DNA of 64,000 bases from NCBI RefSeq assembly GCF_007994225.1, contig NZ_VLLL01000006.1:372001-436000 (forward strand), given 5' to 3'. Origin of the DNA: Stackebrandtia albiflava (GTDB lineage: Bacteria; Actinomycetota; Actinomycetes; Mycobacteriales; Micromonosporaceae). Numbering within the stretch: position 1 is the stretch's first letter; every line of letters begins with the position of its first letter. Below the pieces are notes generated by a model that was not told where the DNA came from, ran no database searches, and saw only the letters and a list, made by a program, of their open reading frames with translations. Positions 43,082 through 51,803 of this stretch are shown here, piece by piece. Both the position numbers and the translations under genes were made by a program.

Positions 43082-44677
43082 ATGACCGATGTATCGAGTT
43101 ACGGCCCGCGCGTGTACGGCGCGGGACGACGGTGGGGGACGCTGGCGATCTCCTGCCTCGCGATGTTGTTGTTGGCAGTGGACATGACGGTGCTGCACCT
43201 GGCGGTGCCCAAACTGGTGTCCGACATGGCCCCGTCCTCCACCCAGTTGCTGTGGATCCTCGACATGTACGGTTTCGCGTTGGCGGGGCTGTTGATCACC
43301 ATGGGCAACCTGGGTGACCGGATCGGGCGGAAGCGGCTGCTGCTGATCGGTTCGGCGTGCTTCGCGGTGGCGTCGCTGCTGACGGCGTACGCGACCGGAC
43401 CGGAGTTGCTGATCGCGGCGAGGGCGCTGCTCGGTGTGGCGGGCGCGACCCTGATGCCGTCGACCCTGTCGATCATCCGCAACGTGTTCACCGACCCGAA
43501 GGAACGCACCACCGCGATCGGACTGTGGAGTTCGATCGGCGCGATGGGTTTCGCCCTGGGGCCGCTGGTCGGTGGCGCCCTGCTGAACGAGTTCTGGTGG
43601 GGTTCGGTGTTCCTGATCAACGTGCCGGTGTGCGCGGTGATCGTGGTGGCGGGCGCGTTCGTGCTGCCGGAGTCGCGTGACCCGCACCCGGGGAGGCTCG
43701 ATCTGCCCAGCATCGTCATGTCGATCGTGGGGATCGTCGCCGTCGTCTACGCGATGAAGGAGGTCGTCGACGGCGCGTGGCGGGCCGAGGTCCTGGTGCC
43801 GGGAGTCGTCGGCCTGGCGGTGCTCGTGCTGTTCTGCGTACGGCAGACGCGGTTGGCGAAGCCGCTGATCGACGTGTCGCTGTTCCGGCGGCGGGCGTTC
43901 TCGGCGACGGTCTCGGCGACCATGATCGGGATGTTCGCCATGATGAGCATGTCGTGGATCTTCGCGCAGTTCTTCCAACTGGTGTTGGGCTGGTCGCCGC
44001 TGGTGTCGGGCCTGGCCGGCCTGCCCGCCGGTATCGGTGCCGCCAGTGGCGGCATCCTCGCGGCGAAGCTGATCCAGACGGCGGGGCGCGCGGCCGCGAC
44101 GGCCACCGGCCTGTTGCTCGCCGCGGTCGGGTTCGGGTTGTACAGCCAGGTCGGGATCGACGTCGCGTACTGGTTCCTGGTGGTGGCGATGATCGTCACC
44201 GGGTTCGGTATCAGCCTGACCTTCGCGACCGCCAACGACACGGTGATGGCGTCGGTGCCGCGGACCCGGGCGGGCGCGGCCTCGGCGATCTCCGAGACCG
44301 CCACCGAACTCGGCGGCGCGTTGGGTATCGCGGTGCTGGGCAGTGTGTTGAGCGCGGCGTACCGGTCGAACCTGGCGTTGCCGGAGGGGTTGCCCGCCGA
44401 GGCGGCCCGGCACGCCGAGGACGGCCTGGGGACGGCGTTGGAGGTCGCGGCGGGACTGCCGGGCGAGACGGCGGGCCGGCTGACCGAGACCGCCCGTGAG
44501 GCGTTCATGTCGGCGTTGTCGGCGACGACGCTGACCGGCGCGGCCGTCCTGGTCGTGCTGGGGGTCGTGGTGCTGTTCACGATGCGGGGCATTCCGAAGG
44601 TGCTGGACGAACCGGAGCAGGACGACCCGGCGGCCTTGGCGCCTCCGAAGGAGGTGGCGCCGCCGTCGTACCGCTGA
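43082..44677 (+). CDS. MFS drug/proton antiporter, DHA2 type (14 helices)
   Basis: 531 residues from ATG 43082. Fourteen hydrophobic segments. Motif A GNLGDRIGRKRLLLIG follows helix 2, and the VDMTVLHLAVPKL helix-1 motif and LGPLVGGALLNEFWW are typical of QacA/SmvA/EmrB-like exporters. An acidic/Pro-rich cytoplasmic tail ends the protein. It probably extrudes toxic organic compounds with proton exchange. It follows the AfsR-like regulator by 80 bases, which suggests control by it. A hairpin follows. Confidence 0.92.
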   Translation: MTDVSSYGPRVYGAGRRWGTLAISCLAMLLLAVDMTVLHLAVPKLVSDMAPSSTQLLWILDMYGFALAGLLITMGNLGDRIGRKRLLLIGSACFAVASLLTAYATGPELLIAARALLGVAGATLMPSTLSIIRNVFTDPKERTTAIGLWSSIGAMGFALGPLVGGALLNEFWWGSVFLINVPVCAVIVVAGAFVLPESRDPHPGRLDLPSIVMSIVGIVAVVYAMKEVVDGAWRAEVLVPGVVGLAVLVLFCVRQTRLAKPLIDVSLFRRRAFSATVSATMIGMFAMMSMSWIFAQFFQLVLGWSPLVSGLAGLPAGIGAASGGILAAKLIQTAGRAAATATGLLLAAVGFGLYSQVGIDVAYWFLVVAMIVTGFGISLTFATANDTVMASVPRTRAGAASAISETATELGGALGIAVLGSVLSAAYRSNLALPEGLPAEAARHAEDGLGTALEVAAGLPGETAGRLTETAREAFMSALSATTLTGAAVLVVLGVVVLFTMRGIPKVLDEPEQDDPAALAPPKEVAPPSYR

Positions 44678-44721
44678 CCTGCGGGACCGCGCGGTGAGAC
44701 GACCGCGCCGGGAGCGAAATA

Positions 44722-44761
44722 CCGGGGCCGGAGGTGGCGTGACACGTCCCTCCGGCCCCGG
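44722..44761 (+). terminator. Terminator after the MFS gene
   Basis: CCGGGGCCGGAGG and exact complement around a 14-base loop, 45 bases after the stop. Just beyond (about 44794-44814) is a short tandem GCCGGT repeat. Confidence 0.75.
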
Positions 44762-44889
44762 TCGCGCGCGGATGTCGGCGGCCCGGGGTTCGTGGCCGGT
44801 GCCGGTGCCGGTGCCCGAGCACCGGACGAGCCGCGAGCCGTGAGCGCCGGACGGGCCGCAGGCGCCGGAGTCGCGGCGCACCGGCCGGA

Positions 44890-44983
44890 CCCCACCCCGA
44901 CCGGGGGCAAACCACCCCGATGTCACGAAGCGTCTCAAATCGGGTGAAAAGCCGTCAACCCGTTATTCAGCGGGGCTTCAGGT
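44890..44983 (-). repeat. Family-2 intergenic repeat, copy 2 (promoter-like)
   Basis: Partner of 15532-15625: same length, no gaps, first 28 bases identical. On the minus strand it has TTGACG (44958-44953), an 18-base spacer and GACGCT (44934-44929), with GTG 13 bases on starting MVCPRSGWG again. It lies in the 449-base gap between convergent MFS and bfaB genes, which otherwise has only the MFS hairpin and the GCCGGT repeat. Confidence 0.75.
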
Positions 44984-45126
44984 TCGTGACCGGTGCGGCC
45001 GGGCTCGCCGTCACTCCCACGCCCACCGGAACGGACGAGGGCACGCAAGACACGCCCACCGGACGAGTGCACCGCAAGACCCGGCCACGGCCAGCAACCG
45101 CCACCGTCCGCAACCGCCCCGGCCGG

Positions 45127-46362
45127 TCACCAGTCGGGGCGCAACGGCATCCCGGACTCACCGTCGGGGCCGTGTTTGATGCCGAGTATCTGGTGCAGTT
45201 CGATGTGGTCGGATTCGAAGCCGAGCCGGGACCCCACCAGGTAAAGCCGCCACGCGCGGGCGGTCTCGTCGCCGACGAGTTCGATCGCGGAGTCCCAGTT
45301 GCTCTCCAGGTTGGTGACCCAGTCGGTGAGGGTGAGCGCGTAGTGCTCCCGCAGGTTCTCCTCGTGCCGGACCTCGAAACCGGTGTCGTGCATGTGGGAC
45401 ACGAGCCTGCCGGGTCCCGCGAGACCGCCGTCGGGGAACACGTACGTGGAGATGAACCCGCCCCGGGTGATCGCCGGTCCCTTGTTGTGGGGCTTGGTGA
45501 TGCAGTGGTTGAGGAGCCGGCCCCCGGTGCGCAGTTTCGCGTACAGTGCCGCGAAGTAGTCGGCGAGGTTCTCCGGCCCGACGTGCTCGGTGAGCCCGAT
45601 GGAGGACACCGCGTCGAACCGGCCCTCCTTGACGTCCCGGTAGTCGGCGAACCGCACCTCGGCGAGGTCGTTGAGCCCGGCGTCGTTGATGGCCTTGGCG
45701 GCCCACTCGGCCTGTTGGCGGCTCAGCGTGACACCCAGCGCCTTCACGCCGTAGTGCCGTGCCGCGTGCATGACCATGCCGCCCCATCCGCAGCCGACGT
45801 CCAGCAGCCGCATCCCCGGCCGCAGCCCGAGTTTGCGGGCGACGAGGTCGTGCTTGGCGTACTGGGCGTCGGCGAGCCGGGTCTCGGGTGTCTCGTAGAC
45901 GGCGCAGGTGTAGGTCATCGACTCGCCCAGGATCAGTGAGTAGAAGTCGTTGCCGACGTCGTAGTGGTGGGCGATGGCGGCGGCGTCGCGGGCCTTGGAG
46001 TGCCTGCGTCCGGCGAGACTGGCCTCGCGTTGCGGGAGCGGCGGACGGCGCAGCAGTTTCAGGCCGCCCAGTCCCCTGAACAGCCGCAGGTACTCCATCG
46101 GCGGCAGTTTCACCTCCATGTACCACAGTGACCTCATGGCCTGGTACAGGTCGCCGACGACGTCGAGTGCGCCGGTGACGTAGGCGCGGGCGAGCCCGAG
46201 TTCCACCTTGCGGGCGCTGGCCAGGTAGTTGAGCGCGCGGGGCTGCCGCACGTCCAGGATGGGCAGTCCGCCGTCGGCGGCGACGCTGCTGCCGTCGTAG
46301 GCGCGGAAACCCACCGGGGGGTCCGCCCCGTAGATCCTGGTGAACACCTCAGCGAGTCGCAT
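45127..46362 (-). CDS. bfaB: SAM-dependent fatty-acyl methyltransferase (cyclopropane synthase family, BfaB/TmsB-like)
   Basis: 411 residues. Motif I LLDVGCGWGGMVMHAARHYG binds SAM. HHYDVGNDFYSLILGESMTYTCA and SSIGLTEHVG are the acyl-phospholipid synthase signatures. It methylates the double bond of oleoyl chains in phospholipids, giving a 10-methylene product when paired with the flavoprotein reductase. That partner is encoded immediately upstream with a 14-base overlap. The BfaA-BfaB (TmsA-TmsB) pair is known to make 10-methylstearic (tuberculostearic) acid, so this assignment is stronger than a true cyclopropane synthase. ATG 46362. Confidence 0.9.
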   Translation of the reverse strand: MRLAEVFTRIYGADPPVGFRAYDGSSVAADGGLPILDVRQPRALNYLASARKVELGLARAYVTGALDVVGDLYQAMRSLWYMEVKLPPMEYLRLFRGLGGLKLLRRPPLPQREASLAGRRHSKARDAAAIAHHYDVGNDFYSLILGESMTYTCAVYETPETRLADAQYAKHDLVARKLGLRPGMRLLDVGCGWGGMVMHAARHYGVKALGVTLSRQQAEWAAKAINDAGLNDLAEVRFADYRDVKEGRFDAVSSIGLTEHVGPENLADYFAALYAKLRTGGRLLNHCITKPHNKGPAITRGGFISTYVFPDGGLAGPGRLVSHMHDTGFEVRHEENLREHYALTLTDWVTNLESNWDSAIELVGDETARAWRLYLVGSRLGFESDHIELHQILGIKHGPDGESGMPLRPDW

Positions 46363-47692
46363 GATCTCCCACCACCTTGTCGTACAGTTCGGGCATTCTC
46401 CGGTCGGGGTCGTAGCGGTCCTTGACCGCGCGGTACGCGGCGAGGTCGTAGCCGCGCCAGAACTCCTCCCGGTCGTAGTGGACGGTGGAGTAGAGCGACT
46501 TGTGGCCGCCGTGCGCGGCGACCAGTCGTTCCACCTCCCGGTTGAAGTGGTCGTCGGGGGCGTCGGCGGGCAGGGCGGCGGTCGCCCAGAACCCGAAGTT
46601 GACGTACGGTTCGCCGGCGGGCAGCGGGTACAGCGGCCAGCGGCGGTCGTCGGCGGTGCGGAGCGGGCAGATCCAGACCGGCCGGATCGGGATGCGGGCG
46701 CAGAACTCGTCGAAGAACGCCGCCGCCGCCGGCAACGGGATCTCGACGTCCTGGATGACGGCCTCCCGGCGGCCGCCCCGCAGCCGGGACAGTGTCCGGC
46801 TGAGTCCGACGCGGCGGTCGAGGCCGACGAGCCGCCGGTACACGTCGGACCGCCGGTAGGGGCGTGGCCACAGTGGCCGGATGAACCGGTTCTGCACGCC
46901 GAACGCGGCCGAGCACCAGAACCAGTCGGTGTCCCACCGCCACAGGTAGTCGTGGATGGTGAGGCGGTCGGTGTCGCGTTCCCGGATCGACCGGTAGTAG
47001 ACGGCCTGCCCGGTGTAGTCGCTGGTGGGGCCGGGGGCGTCGTCGAAGCGGCCGGTCGTGAGGTAGAGCTCGCCGGTGTCGAATCCGACGCCGTCGACGA
47101 AGTCGACGGCCGGGTCGTCCCACAGCCGGGCGAGGGCGTCGAAGGTCTCGGCGGCCGAGTCGTGGCGGTGGTGGGTGAGCGCGACGGCGTTGCCGACCGG
47201 TTCCAGCCGGATGACCAGCCGCACGGCGTACCCGAGGGTGCCGTAGGAGTTGGGGAACGCCTGGAACAGCGCGTCGTCGTCGGTGACGGTGACGAGTTCG
47301 CCGGAGGGCGTCAGCACGTCCATGGTGATCACGGACTCGTGTGGGAGCCCGGACCGGAACGACGTGGACTCGATGCCGAGTCCGGCGACCGCGCCGCCGA
47401 GTGTGATGGTGCGCAGTTGCGGCACGACCGCCGGCATGAGCTTGTGCGGCAGGGTCGCCGCGACGAGTCTCTCGTAGGTGATGAGTCCGCCGGCCTCGAC
47501 GGTGCGGGCGTCGGCGTCGAGCGTGATGACGGTGTCGAGGCCGTCGACCGGCAGGCCGGGGACGCGGTCGCGGGCACCGAATCGGAACAGGTTGGAGCTG
47601 GGTTTGCCCAGCCTCACCGGCGATCCGGGCGGCAGCGACGACATCGCCGCACGCAACCGGTCGACGGCGGCGTCATGGGCGCTACGGCACAT
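46349..47692 (-). CDS. bfaA: FAD-binding oxidoreductase of 10-methyl fatty acid synthesis (BfaA/TmsA-like)
   Basis: 447 residues from ATG 47692; a TTG two codons earlier is possible. FAD_binding_4 domain: ITLGGAVAGLGIESTSFRSG with the LPHESVITMDVLTPSG continuation. The C-terminal half resembles DHCR24/DprE-like oxidases (CPLRTADDRRWPLYPL, and YNREEFWRGY-type block near the end). It should reduce the 10-methylene intermediate made by the downstream methyltransferase. Overlaps bfaB by 14 bases. A TTAACG sequence about seven bases before the ATG suggests a leaderless start. Confidence 0.88.
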   Translation of the reverse strand: MCRSAHDAAVDRLRAAMSSLPPGSPVRLGKPSSNLFRFGARDRVPGLPVDGLDTVITLDADARTVEAGGLITYERLVAATLPHKLMPAVVPQLRTITLGGAVAGLGIESTSFRSGLPHESVITMDVLTPSGELVTVTDDDALFQAFPNSYGTLGYAVRLVIRLEPVGNAVALTHHRHDSAAETFDALARLWDDPAVDFVDGVGFDTGELYLTTGRFDDAPGPTSDYTGQAVYYRSIRERDTDRLTIHDYLWRWDTDWFWCSAAFGVQNRFIRPLWPRPYRRSDVYRRLVGLDRRVGLSRTLSRLRGGRREAVIQDVEIPLPAAAAFFDEFCARIPIRPVWICPLRTADDRRWPLYPLPAGEPYVNFGFWATAALPADAPDDHFNREVERLVAAHGGHKSLYSTVHYDREEFWRGYDLAAYRAVKDRYDPDRRMPELYDKVVGDHATR

Positions 47693-47759
47693 GACCAAAC
47701 GTTAATGCATGTGGACGACACTGACGCGGCTTCGACGACTCTGCCCGGTCACGGAACGT

Positions 47760-48185
47760 TCAGTGGGTGCGGCGCAGCCTCACCACGGGGATCTCCCGGG
47801 TGGTCTTGCGGCGGTAGCCGGCGTAGGGCGCGAACACCTCGTCGAGGTGCGGCCACACCCGGTCCCGGTCGGCGGGTGACAGGTCCTCGGCCTCGGCGTC
47901 GAACCACTCCGGGCCGACGCGCACCCGTACCCGGGGGTCGGCGGTCAGGTTCCGGTACCACTGCGGGTGCCGGTCGGCGCCGCCGTTGGAGGCCACGATC
48001 AGCAGGTCGTCGCCGTCGCGGCCGTAGATGAGGACGGTGCGGTACCAGTCGCCGGAGCGGCGGCCCCGGTGGTCCAGCAGCAGGCACGGCGCGCCGTGGA
48101 TGGTGGTGCCTTTGGTCCCGCCGGACTCCTCGTACAGGCGGGCCTGGTCGGCGACCCACTTGGTGGGGCTGAGTTTGACGGTCAC
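47760..48185 (-). CDS. Ddn-like deazaflavin (F420)-dependent nitroreductase family protein
   Basis: 141 residues. The family pattern is GTPCLLLDHRGRRSGDWYRT-like (here TIHGAPCLLLDHRGRRSG), LLIVASNGGADRHPQWYRNL and RVRVGPEWFDAEAEDL. Members of the split-barrel Ddn family use F420H2 to reduce quinones or nitro compounds. GTG 48185 has AGGAGG upstream and overlaps the stop of the alcohol dehydrogenase by four bases (GTGA), so the two are coupled. Physiological substrate unknown. Confidence 0.92.
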   Translation of the reverse strand: MTVKLSPTKWVADQARLYEESGGTKGTTIHGAPCLLLDHRGRRSGDWYRTVLIYGRDGDDLLIVASNGGADRHPQWYRNLTADPRVRVRVGPEWFDAEAEDLSPADRDRVWPHLDEVFAPYAGYRRKTTREIPVVRLRRTH

Positions 48186-49282
48186 GGTTCCTCCTGTGTC
48201 GAGTGGTGTCGAAGGAGGCCAAGGCGGGCGGCGGTGCCGGTATTCCACGGTAACGGTGTGAGGACGGCACGGCCGGGTATCCGGCCGGCCTCCAGTTTCT
48301 CGAAGACGGCGGGCGCCTCGGAGAGCGGGTGCCGTTCCACGGTGACCTTGATCCTGCCGCGCCGCGCCAGCGACATGACCTCGTGGAGGTCGGCGCGGGT
48401 GCCGCCGTAGGGTTTCACGATCCCGGCTCCCCAGGGGAGTCCGCCGGGCGGGCCGTCGGCGGGGAACGGGAGGGTGCCCCGGCCGAGGCCCGCGACGACG
48501 ATCTGCCCGAACGGGGCGATGGTGTCGGCGGCGAGCCGCAGGGTGGGTGCCACGCCGACGAAGTCGAACACGACCTCGGCGCCGCGGCCGTCGGTGGCGT
48601 CGAGGATGTGCGCGGCGGCCTGTTCGTCGGAGGGGACGGTGAGTTCGGCGCCCAGTTCCGCGGCGTGACGCAGTTTCGACTCGTCGAGGTCGACGGCGAT
48701 GACCCGCGCGCCGGTGGTGGCGGCGAGGATCTGCACGGCCATGTGGCCGAGTCCGCCCACTCCGACGACGACGGCGTTGGACGTCGGCACCAGTTTCGGC
48801 CGGGCGATGTCGACGGCGTGGTACGGGGTGAGGCCGGCGTCGGTGAGGGGCGCGGCGTCGACCGGGTCGAGGTCGACGAGCGGGACGAGGAACCGGGCCT
48901 TGGCGATGACGTACTCGGCCATGGCGCCGTCGTAGCCGAGCCCGGGGCCGGGGACGATGCCGCGTTTGTACACCTCGCAGTAGTTCTCGTACCCGGACGC
49001 GCAGGTGTGGCACTGTCCGCATCCCCAGCACAGGTACACCAGGACGGGTTCGCCGACGTCCCAGCCGGTGACGCCGGGACCGAGTTCGGCGATGCGGCCG
49101 CTGACCTCGTGCCCGATCGTCATGGGCAGTGGTTGCCAGGCGTCGGCGTGCAGGATGTGGAGGTCGGAGTGGCACACGCCGGCGCCGGCGACCTTGAGCA
49201 GCACCTCGCCGACGCCCGGGGTGGGCTGGTCGACGTCCTCGAACCGCGCGGTGTGTACGTCCGTGAGTCGGTATGCCTTCAT
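48182..49282 (-). CDS. Zinc-dependent NAD(P) alcohol dehydrogenase
   Basis: 366 residues, medium-chain dehydrogenase. Catalytic zinc ligands are GVCHSDLHIL (Cys), GHEVSGRI (His-Glu) and later Cys/Asp. Structural zinc is carried by the CWGCGQCHTCASGYENYC cysteine array. The coenzyme site is VGVGGLGHMAVQIL followed by VDLDESK, where the acidic residue favours NAD. ATG 49282 gives the typical MKAYRL start; upstream codons lack likeness. Coupled to the F420-type reductase gene, so the pair may act on the same carbonyl/alcohol substrate. Confidence 0.93.
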   Translation of the reverse strand: MKAYRLTDVHTARFEDVDQPTPGVGEVLLKVAGAGVCHSDLHILHADAWQPLPMTIGHEVSGRIAELGPGVTGWDVGEPVLVYLCWGCGQCHTCASGYENYCEVYKRGIVPGPGLGYDGAMAEYVIAKARFLVPLVDLDPVDAAPLTDAGLTPYHAVDIARPKLVPTSNAVVVGVGGLGHMAVQILAATTGARVIAVDLDESKLRHAAELGAELTVPSDEQAAAHILDATDGRGAEVVFDFVGVAPTLRLAADTIAPFGQIVVAGLGRGTLPFPADGPPGGLPWGAGIVKPYGGTRADLHEVMSLARRGRIKVTVERHPLSEAPAVFEKLEAGRIPGRAVLTPLPWNTGTAARLGLLRHHSTQEEP

Positions 49283-49506
49283 GGCGTCGATCCTGGCGTG
49301 CGGTGCGGCGCGGGGCGGGCGTTTTCCGCGAATGGGGCATTCCGGACGTGACGGGCCGGGTGGTCGTGGGCGCAGTTGCGCCGGTGGCCGGTGTGTCGCA
49401 CGGGGTCCGGTAATCGGGCACGCGGCGCGCCGGGGCGTGTCAGGGTGAACCCGAAGGCGGCGTGAGTGCCGCGAACGGAATCGCATTCAGTGAGGAGGCG
49501 ATGAGC

Positions 49507-49935
49507 ATGACCAACGCGCGCGACATGATGCACCTGGGTGCGACGTGCGTCGACATGGACAGGACTCTCGCCGAGGCCGCGCGGATGATGCGCGACCAGC
49601 AGGTCGGTTCACTGCCGATCTGTGGTTCGGACAACCGGTTGCAGGGGATCATCACCGACCGCGACATCGTGGTCAAGTGCATCGCCGAGGGCGGTGACCC
49701 GAACGAGGTGACGGCCGCGGAGATGGCCGGCGGTGATCTCGTGTGGATCGACGCCGACGCCGACTCCTCGGAGGTGTGCCGCGTCATGCGGGATCACAAG
49801 ATCCGGCGTCTCCCCGTGATCGCCGACCGTGAACTGGTGGGGATGATCAGCGAGGCGGACCTCGCGGAGCACCTCGACGAGGCGGAACTGTCGGAGTTCG
49901 TTCACGACGTGTACGCCGCTCCACCCAACAACTGA
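49507..49935 (+). CDS. Two-CBS-domain protein (Hrp1-like)
   Basis: 142 residues from ATG 49507, eight bases after GAGGAGG (49492-49498); ATG 49501 is too close to it. Two CBS motifs: TLAEAARMMRDQQVGSLPI...LQGIITDRDI and DADSSEVCRVMRDHKIRRLPV...LVGMISEADLAEH. Such stand-alone CBS pairs bind adenosyl ligands and are often induced by hypoxia or stress. The partner is unknown. The gene is flanked by its promoter region and a bidirectional terminator. Confidence 0.9.
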   Translation: MTNARDMMHLGATCVDMDRTLAEAARMMRDQQVGSLPICGSDNRLQGIITDRDIVVKCIAEGGDPNEVTAAEMAGGDLVWIDADADSSEVCRVMRDHKIRRLPVIADRELVGMISEADLAEHLDEAELSEFVHDVYAAPPNN

Positions 49936-49940
49936 GCGGT

Positions 49941-49968
49941 GGCGGGGCGGCGCGGGTGCCGCCCCGCC
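49941..49968. terminator. Bidirectional terminator between CBS and ABM genes
   Basis: GGCGGGGCGGC (49941-49951) and GCCGCCCCGCC (49958-49968), six-base loop, between convergent stops. Confidence 0.8.
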
Positions 49969-49973
49969 CTGGT

Positions 49974-50270
49974 TCAGATCCCGCCCAGCACCTCGTAGTG
50001 CCGCAGTTCCTCCATCGCGTCGTGGAAGCGCCCGACGTGCGCGGTGAACTCCTCGAAGTCGGCGTGTCCCCGGAAGCCCTCGGTGTGCCCCTCGCGGGAG
50101 TCCCAGATGATTCGGACGGTGTGGACGCCGGGATCGTCGAGGCAGCGCGCCACCTCCAGCGACCGGTTGTGCGGGTTGCGGCGGACCAGGGGCGCGGCGG
50201 CGGCCCAGGCGTCGGCGAACTCGTCGATCCGGTCGGGGTGGAGCCGGTATCGGATGTATTCGACTATCAC
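49974..50270 (-). CDS. ABM-type dimeric alpha-beta barrel protein
   Basis: 98 residues with the antibiotic-biosynthesis-monooxygenase fold: IVEYIRYRLHPDRIDEFADA, then VHTVRIIWDSREGHTEGFRG. Members are cofactor-free oxygenases, heme-degrading enzymes or cyclases. Here it is the last gene of a P450-ferredoxin unit (4-base gap after the ferredoxin), so action on the P450 substrate or product is likely. No catalytic residue is certain. Confidence 0.8.
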   Translation of the reverse strand: MIVEYIRYRLHPDRIDEFADAWAAAAPLVRRNPHNRSLEVARCLDDPGVHTVRIIWDSREGHTEGFRGHADFEEFTAHVGRFHDAMEELRHYEVLGGI

Positions 50271-50274
50271 GGCG

Positions 50275-50478
50275 TCACACCGTGGCCCTGTCGAGCCGGA
50301 GCGCGCCCGAGGGGCACGAGTCGACCGCCCGCTCCACCCGGTCGTGGTACTCCTCGGCGGGTGTCACGTCGGACACCAGGACACGACCGTCCACATCGTC
50401 CTGGTCGAACAGTTCGGGGACGGTGAGGGCGCACATCCCGGCACTGACACACATCTGGCGGTCGACTCGGATTCGCAC
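50275..50478 (-). CDS. [3Fe-4S] ferredoxin, P450 redox partner
   Basis: 67 residues. The cluster motif is CVSAGMC with a third cysteine in DSCPSGAL; alanine where 4Fe-4S ferredoxins have the second cysteine marks the 3Fe type usual beside P450s. GTG 50478 has AGGAG upstream. It lies 4 bases after the P450 stop and 4 before the ABM start, so the three are one operon. A ferredoxin reductase gene is not present in the window. Confidence 0.93.
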   Translation of the reverse strand: MRIRVDRQMCVSAGMCALTVPELFDQDDVDGRVLVSDVTPAEEYHDRVERAVDSCPSGALRLDRATV

Positions 50479-50482
50479 GGTT

Positions 50483-51691
50483 TCACTCCTGTCGCCACGT
50501 GACCGGAAGTTCATGTACCCCATAGAGTCCCATATCGGAACGCATCGGTACAGCCTTCGCGTCGACGGCCAGTGCCAGTCCGGGGAGCCGCCGCAGCAGG
50601 GCGTCGAAGCCGATGCGCATCTCCGGGCGCGCCGGTTGCTGCCCGAGGCACTGGTGGACGCCGTGGCCGAACCCGACGTGCCCGGTGCCGGGCCGGGTGA
50701 CGTCCAGCCGGTCGGGTCCGTCGAACCGTCGCGGGTCGTGGTTGGCGGCGGGCACCGAGACGGTGACGTTGCTGCCGGCGGTGACGAGTCGCCCGTCGAT
50801 CCGGACGTCGGCGGTCGCGCACCGCGTCGGACCCATGTGGACGATCGACAGGAACCGCATCAGCTCCTCCACCGCCTGCGGCATGAGCGCGGGACGGGCG
50901 CGCAGCAGTTCCGCCTGATCGGGGTGTTCCAGCAGGGCGAAGGTGCCCAACGCGAGCATGTTCGCGGTGGTCTCGTGACCGGCCAGCAGCATGAGGAAAC
51001 CGACGCCGGCGAGTTCGGCGTCGTCGAGTTCGCCCGAGTGGACGAGGGAACCGAGCAGCCCGTCGTCGGGTCGCCCGCGTTTGCGGTGCGCGGTGCGCAG
51101 CATGAACGCGCCGATGCGTTCCCGTGCCGCGATGCGTTCCTCCACCGGTACCCGCAGGTCCATCAGGGTGTGCGAGTCGGTCTGGAACCCGTCGCGGTCG
51201 TCGTAGTCGACGCCGAGGAGTTCGCAGATCACCAGGGACGGGACCGGCAGCGCGAACTCCGCGACCAGGTCGGCGGGTGGGCCGGCGGCGAGTACGGCGT
51301 CGATCCGTTCCGCGACGATCGCCTCGACGCGGGGCTCCAGGGCGCGCATCCGCTTCACCGTGAACTGTCCGGTGAGCATCCGCCGCAACCGGGTGTGGTC
51401 GGGCGGGTCCATGTTCAGGAAGAAGCCCGGTTGCGTCTGCGGTCGTTCCTGAGTGGGCAGTGGCGCGTCCAGCGGAGAGTGCAGCAGTTCGGGACGGTTG
51501 GAGAAGTGGGGGCTGCTGAGGACCTCCCGTGCCAGGTCGTGCCCGGTGACGAGCCAGCCGCGGTGGCCGTCGGGGTAGATCATCGGACTGATCGGGTGCC
51601 GGTCGCGCAGCTCGGCGAGCCCGGTGGCGGGTGCGAACCGGTCGTCGCGGCGCATGGGCAGCCCGCGCAGAGGTCGAGGTGTGTCGGCCAT
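50483..51691 (-). CDS. Cytochrome P450
   Basis: 402 residues, soluble bacterial class. I-helix oxygen-binding LLAGHETTAN near residue 235, ExxR in EELMRFL near 275, and heme-cysteine loop FGHGVHQCLG near 345. The following QPARPEM departs slightly from the usual LARLEM. FFLNMDPPDHTRLRRML is the conserved B/C helix area. ATG 51691 with an AGGGGA box upstream; earlier in-frame codons lack likeness. Electrons should come from the adjacent 3Fe-4S ferredoxin. Substrate unknown. Promoter at 51804-51832. Confidence 0.95.
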   Translation of the reverse strand: MADTPRPLRGLPMRRDDRFAPATGLAELRDRHPISPMIYPDGHRGWLVTGHDLAREVLSSPHFSNRPELLHSPLDAPLPTQERPQTQPGFFLNMDPPDHTRLRRMLTGQFTVKRMRALEPRVEAIVAERIDAVLAAGPPADLVAEFALPVPSLVICELLGVDYDDRDGFQTDSHTLMDLRVPVEERIAARERIGAFMLRTAHRKRGRPDDGLLGSLVHSGELDDAELAGVGFLMLLAGHETTANMLALGTFALLEHPDQAELLRARPALMPQAVEELMRFLSIVHMGPTRCATADVRIDGRLVTAGSNVTVSVPAANHDPRRFDGPDRLDVTRPGTGHVGFGHGVHQCLGQQPARPEMRIGFDALLRRLPGLALAVDAKAVPMRSDMGLYGVHELPVTWRQE

Positions 51692-51803
51692 CGAGGAATC
51701 CCCTCGGGTGGAACGAACTCCCGGCCCGTGGCCCTTCGTCGCGGTGCCACGGCCCGCGGCGTGCGCCGGCGGTGTATGTCGACTCCCTGCGCGACCCCGC
51801 GTC

